A DNA stretch of 64,000 nt from positions 40,181,732 through 40,245,731 of the forward strand of contig NC_083587.1 of NCBI RefSeq assembly GCF_027579695.1, read 5' to 3'. Of this stretch, positions 58,136 through 64,000 are shown piece by piece. The position numbers and the translations under genes were made by a program. Each line of letters starts with the position of its first letter. Positions within the stretch are counted from its first letter, which is position 1. The stretch is from Neoarius graeffei. Taxonomy: Eukaryota > Chordata > Actinopteri > Siluriformes > Ariidae. Under the pieces are notes generated by a model, which made no database searches, was not told the DNA's origin, and saw only the letters and a list, made by a program, of their open reading frames with translations.

Positions 58136-58438
58136 TATTTTATCCCGCTGCTCTACTATAACCAACAATAGAATATAGGGACAGCCGAAGGTAAATGCAT
58201 GTTTTAACTTTCAGATTAAAACGTCTGACTCCAATAATTTAATCAATTATCTGACTCCAAAGATGTATCTTCTAGTTATTACTAGAAGTGTCTTAACTCA
58301 GTGTTCCAATAGCATTTAATATACAAAAGCCTACAGAAGAACTACTGAGCAATTAAGGATAAAATATTTTATTGTACAAAATGCAGATATACAATATATA
58401 ACAAAATAGAAATGAATACAGTTTGCAAAGTTGCGGGC

Positions 58439-58468
58439 ATAATAATAATAATAATAATAATAATAATA
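58439..58468 (+). repeat. (ATA)n microsatellite
   Basis: About ten AAT units immediately before the SINE at 58477. Confidence 0.95.
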
Positions 58469-58476
58469 GCAACTGG

Positions 58477-58845
58477 GGCGGCATGGTGGTATAGTGGTTA
58501 GCGCTGTTGCCTCACAGCAAGAAGGTCCGGGTTCAAGCCCTGTGGCCGATGAGGGTCTTTCTGTGCGGAGTTTGCATGTTCTCTCCGTGTCCACGTGGGC
58601 TTCCTCCGGGTGCTCCGGTTTCCCCCACAGTCCAAAGACAGGCAGGTTAGGTGGTGACTCTAAATTGACCGTAGATGTGAGTGTGAATGGTTGTGTGTCT
58701 ATGTGTCAGCTCTGTGATGACCTGGCGACTTGTCCAGGGTGTACCCCGCCTTTTGCCTGTAGTCAGCTGGGATAGGCTCCAGCTTGCCTGCGACCCTGTA
58801 GAACAGGATAAAGCGGCTAGAGATAATGAGATGAGATGAATAATA
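58477..58845 (+). mobile_element. Mermaid-type SINE
   Basis: Complete copy from GGGCGGCATGGTGGTATAGT to GATAATGAGATGAGATGA. Flanks (AATAATAGCAACT left, AATAATAACTAG right) suggest an imperfect duplication in the AAT repeat. A small internal deletion removes part of GGTTAGGTTAACTGGTGAC. Confidence 0.9.
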
Positions 58846-58890
58846 ACTAGAAATCTGAAACTGTCACTTTCAAGTCTTCATCTATTTCTT

Positions 58891-59058
58891 TTTTTGGGGG
58901 GGGGCTTTTTCCACCTCCATTAGATAGGACAGTGCAGAGACAGGAAACGAGCGGGAGAGAGACGGGGAGGGATCGGGAAATGACCTCGGGCCGGAACCGA
59001 ACCCGGCTCCCCGGATCCACGGCACGGCGCCCCATCCACCCGAGCCACGACGCCCCCA
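58891..59058 (-). mobile_element. tRNA-derived SINE, minus strand
   Basis: Minus strand: GGCGTCGTGGCTCGGGTGGA (A box), GGGTTCGGTTCCGGC (B box), then CATTTCCCGATCCCTCCCCG. The last 20 bases match the SINE at 19437-19556 exactly. It ends at a C/T-rich tail. Confidence 0.8.
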
Positions 59059-59720
59059 TCTTCATCTATTTCAAACGTAAACTGACAATGTTAACGTTAA
59101 CAGCCTTGCGCCATTTCCCTCAGGCCGAGCGATAATCGCGTCGCACCAAGCGCCTTTCGCCTTGCAACATTCACCTAGCACCATTTGCCTAGGTGAATGT
59201 CAAAGGACTATTGTGGATCTATTTTAATAGCGCAAAATCCACAAGATGAGTTAGTGAAGCAAGACGATACAGAGCTGCATGACCGTGTACTGAGTGTAAT
59301 CATGTAGGCCTATACTGGTAACGAACCTTACTGGTATATGATTACTGTAAACAAATGTTTTAATTTCCTTGTCGTTGCTTTCTATCAATTCACAAATTGA
59401 AAAGGATGAACAGGCAATAATTATGGTTTTGGATTTTTTTTATTTTACTAGACAGCCGGACTAGCGACCAGGTATGCTGTACAATATAATTTATATTTCT
59501 TCATGATCTTATATTTCCAACTGCAAATAAAAATAAACCTAAAAATGATCATACATTTGTCAGTTATATTTCCTACAAAGACTTCAGAATTACAACATTG
59601 CTCACAACTTTCCTGAAATCTTTGCAACAAAGCAAGTGATTTCCATTACAATATGCACTGAAGATTGTGTTCACTCCCTAAACTATCTGTACACGTACCT
59701 GATGAAATTAGTGCATTAAA
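59059..59720. other. Intron sequence, no assigned feature
   Basis: Includes a 60-codon minus-strand frame with no recognised motif. Nothing else seen. Confidence 0.4.
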
Positions 59721-59727
59721 AACTGAA

Positions 59728-60735
59728 AATGACCTACCTGACCTCAGAAAGTAGGTCAAAGGTCAAATCTGACACTTGATTCAGGTAGAATAGGTATATA
59801 TTTAGGGTAGTTTACTATGGCATGTTATCAGCCAAAAACATTATTTCATGGTGAAAATGACATTTTTGTCTCTTTTGATAGTTTTTCAGACTATTGACCT
59901 AGACCTGAAAATATTAGAGAAACATTTGATTTGACAGTACAAATAGAAAGAGCACATGTAAATTATATATAGTGAAAAATACATTTATTTTATGTTGCGC
60001 TAATAATTTAGGCTAAAAGTAGAGAAAACACCAATGCAAAGTTTTAAGGGATAACCATCACATTTGGGAATTTTTGTAATTTTTATATGTAGCTTTTGAT
60101 AAAACATCTCAATTTGTCAATAATTTACAAAAGAATATACGCTAAAGAACAAATACAAGGTCATTGTATGTAAATATTAAACTATATTATTTTTTGAATA
60201 TAATACAGTCAGAAATAGAAAATTACCTTTTTGGCCTCTAAAAGTAGGTCAGAGCTCAAATTTGACACTTGATTCTGGTAGAATGGGTACAGTACTTTGG
60301 GGTAGTTTACTATAGCATATTGTAAGCCAAAATCAACATTTCATGGTGAAATGGCTATATTGACCATTTTTGTGAATGTGGAAAATACATTAAATTCAAT
60401 TTTTCGAAAACTGATAGAGTTCTTTACCAAAGAAGAATCTGCACTGGTCAAAAGCAAGTGACAACTTTTGGCATCATTGGTGTTTTTTGAACATGTTGTA
60501 GTTTTGGCTATTTAGGAAACAAACTATTTTTGACCATGGTCCAGAATGCGTCAGTTTCCGTTTGACTGGCATTGAAGCTTTTTGCGAAGGAAATGAGCAC
60601 ATCATTTGTTTATATAAAATCTAGGGGTAAATCCTTATATATGTAGTAGATACTGTCATAAATTAAATGGCATTTTCAACAAAAACCAAATAAAATATAC
60701 TCTTTGACCTTGAAAAGTAGGTCAAGGTCACTCAT
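59728..60735 (+). repeat. Diverged tandem repeat carrying nuclear-receptor-like half-site pairs
   Basis: Two units about 490 bp apart share AAAGTAGGTCA, TTTGACACTTGATTC, GGGTAGTTTACTAT and AACATTATTTCATGGTGAAA-type blocks (59728 and 60213). A partial third starts near 60700. Unit 1 has a perfect DR1, AGGTCAAAGGTCA (59753-59765). Unit 2 has the decayed AGGTCAGAGCTCA (60246-60258). Unit 3 has AGGTCAAGGTCA (60719-60730) and the inverse TGACCTTGA (60705-60713). Confidence 0.7.
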
Positions 60736-60948
60736 CTCGAGTCATTGAGCTTCTGTTGTCCATGGCTACCAGCGGTTAAAATTTTGTCTGAAACCGAACA
60801 ACTTTTGGAAGAAAAAATATATATAAATAAAAACAAATATCACCAAAAACAATAGTGTTCATCCATGAAATAGATGAAGACTAATAATCTCGTCTTCATC
60901 CGCTTATCTGGGGCCGGGTCACGGAGGCAGCAGTCTGAGCATGGAAGC

Positions 60949-63033
60949 TCAAACTTCCCTTTCCCCAGACACCTCGGCCAGCTCCTCGGGAAGAGCACCG
61001 AGGTGTTCCCAGGCCAGCCGAGAGACATAGTCCCTCCAGCGTGTCCTGGGTCTTCCCCGGGGCCTCCTCCTGGGGGGACATGCCTGGAACACCTCCCCAG
61101 GGAGGTGTCCAGGAGGCATCCGAAAGAGATGCCCAAGCCACCTCAGCTGATTCCTCTTGATGTGGAGGAGCAGCGACTCTACTCCGAGCTCCTCCTGAGT
61201 GACTGTGCTTCTCACCCTATCTCTAAGGGAGTGCCCAGCCACCCTGCGAAGGAAACTCATTTCGGCCGCTTGTATCCGCGATCTTGTTCTTTCGGTCATT
61301 ACCCAAAGCTCATGACCATAGGTGAGAGTCGGAATGTAGATCGACCAGTAAATCAAGAGCTTCGCCTTTTGGCTCAGCTCCTTCTTCACCACGACGGACC
61401 AGTAAAGCGACCACATCACTGCGGAGGCTGCACCGATCCGCCTGTCGATCTCACGCTCTATCCTTCCTTCACTCGTGAACAAGATCCCGAGATACTTAAA
61501 CTCCTCCACTTGAGGCAGGACTTCTCCACCAACCTGGAGAGGGTAAGCCACCCTTTTCCGGTCGAGAACCATGGCCTCGGACTTGGAGGTGCTGATTCTC
61601 ATCCCAGCTGCTTCACACTCGACTGCAAACCGCCCCAGTGCATGCTGAAGGTCCTGGTTTGAAGAAGCCAACAGGACAACATCATCTGCAAAAAGCAGAG
61701 ATAAAATCCTGTGGTTCCCAAACAGGATTCCTTCCGGCCCCTGGCTGCGCCTAGAAATTCTGTCCATAAAAATTATGAACAGAACTGGTGACAGAGGGCA
61801 GCCCTGCCAGAGTCCAACATGCACTGGAAACAGGTCTGACTTACTGCCGGCAATGCGAACCAGACTCCTGCTCCGTTCGTACAGGGACCGGACAGCCCTT
61901 AGCAAAGAGCCCTGAACCCCATACTCCCAAAGCACCCCCCACAGAATACCACGAGGGACACGGTCGAATGCCTTCTCCAGATCCACAAAGCACATGTGGA
62001 CTGGTTGGGCAAACTCCCATGAACCTTCGAGCACCGTATGAAGAGTATAGAGCTGGTCCAGTGTTCCACAACCAGGACGAAAACCACATTGTTCCTCCTG
62101 GGTCCGAGGTTCGACTATTGGCCAAATTCTCCTCTCCAGTACCCTGGAGTAAACCTTCCCAGGGAGGCTGAGAAGTGTGATTCCCCTATAATTGGAGCAC
62201 ACTCTCCGGTCCCCTTTCTTAAAAAGACGGACCACCACCCCAGTCTGCCACTCCAGAGGCACTGTCCCCGACCGCCACGCGATGTTGCAGAGGCGTGTCA
62301 GCCAAGACAGCCCCACAACATCCAGATACTTGAGATACTCAGGGCGGATCTCATCCACCCCTGGTGCCTTGCCACCGAGGAGCTTGCAAACCACCTCAGT
62401 GACTTCGGCTTGGGTAATGGACAAGTCTACCTCTGAGTCATCAGCCTCCGCTTCCTCAATGGAAGACGTGATGGTGGGATTGAGGAGATCCTCGAAGTAT
62501 TCCTTCCACTGCCCGGCAATGTCCCCAGTCAAGGTCAACAACTCCCCACCCACACTGTAAACAGTGTTGGCAAAGTACTGCTTCCCCCTCCTGAGGCGCC
62601 AGACGGTTTGCCAGAATTTCTTCAAGGCCAACCGATAGTCCTCCTCCATGGCCTCACCGAACTCCTCCCAGTTCCGAGTTTTTGCCTCCGCAACTGCCCG
62701 GGCTGTGGCACGCCTGGCCCGCAGATACCCATCAGCTGCCTCAGGAGTCCCGGAGGCCAACATGGCCCAATAGAACTCCTTCTTCAGCTTGATGGCATCC
62801 CTTACTTCTGGTGTCCACCACCGGGTTCGGGGATTGCCGCCACGACAGGCACCAGAGACCTTGTGGCCACAGCTCCGAACAGCTGCGTCTACAATGGAGA
62901 TAGAGAACATGGTCCACTCAGACTCAATGTCCCCTGCCTCCCTCGGAAGCTGGGAGAAGCTCTCCCGGAGGTGGGAGTTAAAGACCTCCCTGACAGAGTG
63001 CTCGGCCAGACGTTCCCAGCAGACCCTCACCAT
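60949..63033 (-). pseudogene. LINE reverse transcriptase and C-terminal domain
   Basis: A 694-codon frame. RT blocks in order: LLGGKAPGVDEIRPEYLKYL (about 218-237), NYRGITLLSLPGKVYSRVLE (281-300), QCGFRPGCGTLDQLYTL, MCFVDLEKAFDRVPRGILWG, GLWQGCPLSPVLFIIFMDRI and LLFADDVVLL (FADD at 448-451, catalytic). The C-terminal part has RNQLRWLGHLFRMPPGHLPG and RPRGRPRTRWRDYVSRLAWE, typical of this fish LINE family. No internal stop. Confidence 0.92.
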
Positions 63034-63991
63034 ACAAATTGGGCCTGCCAGGTCTGTCCGGCTTCCTCCTCCGCCAGCGGATCCAACTCACCACCAAGTG
63101 GTGATCAGTTGACAGCTCAGCCCCTCTCTTCACCCGAGTGTCCAAGACATAGGGCCAGAGATCAGATGAAATGACAATAAAGTCGATCATCGACCTCCGA
63201 CCCAAGGTGTCCTGGTGCCACGTGCACTTATGGACACCCCTATGCTCGAACATGGTGTTCGTTATGGACAAACTGTGACTAGCACAGAAGTCCAATAACA
63301 AAACACCACTTGGGTTCAAATCAGGGACGCCATTCCTCCCAATCACGCCCCTCCAGGTGTCACTGTCGTCGCCCACATGAGCATTGAAGTCCCCCAGTAG
63401 AACAATGGAGTCCCCAGTCTGAGCACCTCTCAGTACCTCTCCCAGGGACTCCAAGAAGGCCGGATACTCTATACTGCTATTCGGCCCGTAGGCACAAACA
63501 ACAGCAAGAGCCCTCTCCCCGATCCGAAGGCACAGAGAGGCGACCCTCTCGTTCACTGGGGTAAACTCCAACACATGGCGGCTGAGCTGGGGAGCTATAA
63601 GCAAGCCCACACCAGCCCGCCACCGCTCACCATGGGCGACTCCAGAGAAGTGGAGAGTCCAGCCCCTCTCGAGGAGCTGGGTTCCGGAGCCCAAGCTGTG
63701 CGTGGAGGTGAGCCCGAATATCTCTAGTCGGTACCTCTCAACCTCCCACACAAGCTCAGGCTCTTTCCCCCCCAGCGAAGTGACATTCCATGTCCCAACA
63801 GCTAGCCGCTGTGTTCGGGGATCAGGTCGTCGAGGCCCCTGCCTTCGACTGCCGCCCAATCTACACTGCACCGGCCCCCTACGGCTACCTCTGTGGGTGG
63901 TGAACCCACAGGAGGTCGGGCCCACGTCACCACTTCGGGCTGAGCCCGGCCGGGCCCCGTGGGCAAAGGCCCGGCCATCAAGCACTCGCAT
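62978..63991 (-). pseudogene. LINE AP-endonuclease domain
   Basis: A 337-codon frame with [20 protein letters not shown] (N of the metal site), [40 protein letters not shown] (GDFNAH catalytic motif) and [12 protein letters not shown] (SDHxxV-type end, here TDHHLV). These are the hallmark motifs of APE-type LINE endonucleases. It continues past the window edge and loses frame to the RT at about 63030. Confidence 0.88.
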
Positions 63992-64000
63992 ACGAGCCCC

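Larger units (their letters stand above)
60886..64000 (-). mobile_element. Non-LTR retrotransposon (same family as 42581), nearly intact, cut by the window edge
   Basis: Minus-strand LINE whose 3' end is near 60886 (GATAAGCGGATGAAGACGAG on the minus strand) and whose 5' end lies beyond 64000. It has an endonuclease frame, an RT frame and a C-terminal basic domain, all far better preserved than in the copy at 42581. Two frameshifts are apparent: one between endonuclease and RT (about 63030) and one before the final LLPPRPD-type end (about 60950). Confidence 0.93.

Noticed and set aside
61788-63174. Plus-strand frames of 90-190 codons over the right-hand LINE
   Set aside because: They are antisense to the strongly conserved RT and endonuclease frame.

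Overview
The window is teleost nuclear DNA. Intron-split vertebrate genes with GT-AG junctions sit in a very dense background of fish-type repeats: tRNA-derived SINEs of the DANA/Mermaid type, Tc1/mariner, hAT, PIF/Harbinger, TTAA-targeting MITEs and a GKAPG-type non-LTR retrotransposon. The SINE content suggests an ostariophysan, perhaps a catfish, but the sequence does not prove the species.

Two genes are supported, both on the + strand. The first is a complete prpf4b (Prp4-family splicing kinase): 15 coding exons from 558 to 35567. With the splice sites chosen here they sum to 3045 nt, which is 1014 codons plus a stop, with phases matching at every junction. The second is pxdc1, of which only the promoter/5'UTR and first coding exon (50016-50265) lie in the window. 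Positions 50266-64000 are read as the start of its first intron.

Layout: 1-557 is repeat debris followed by the prpf4b promoter. Intron 1 (605-8124) holds a 3.9-kb hAT-type composite element, a TTAA-target element with a THAP exon, and an antisense SWIM-like gene fragment. Exon 2 (8125-9354) encodes the Lys/His-rich and RS-rich N-terminus. Intron 2 (9355-16688) is a stack of foldback and terminal-inverted-repeat elements. Introns 3-5 are short. Intron 6 (18096-24857) carries Harbinger, hAT, Tc1 and SINE insertions. Exons 7-9 lie at 24.8-25.7 kb, exons 10-11 at 29.1-29.6 kb and exons 12-15 at 34.4-35.6 kb. Intron 11 contains an element nest that resolves into six levels by target-site duplications and flanking matches. 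Positions 35568-49400 hold the 3'UTR, a Tc1 element, a hAT-derived pseudogene, a dead full-length LINE with target-site duplication, and a head-to-tail SINE array. Positions 50266-64000 hold another nested stack, several SINEs, a repeat carrying nuclear-receptor-like motifs, and a nearly intact antisense LINE cut by the window edge.

The most unusual content is a set of four diverged fragments of one unfamiliar transposon-borne protein family (GIDPY / AYKSL..Y / SWIM-like motifs). Three of them sit inside demonstrable terminal-inverted-repeat elements within prpf4b introns. A further element carries the N-terminus of an SF2-helicase-like protein.
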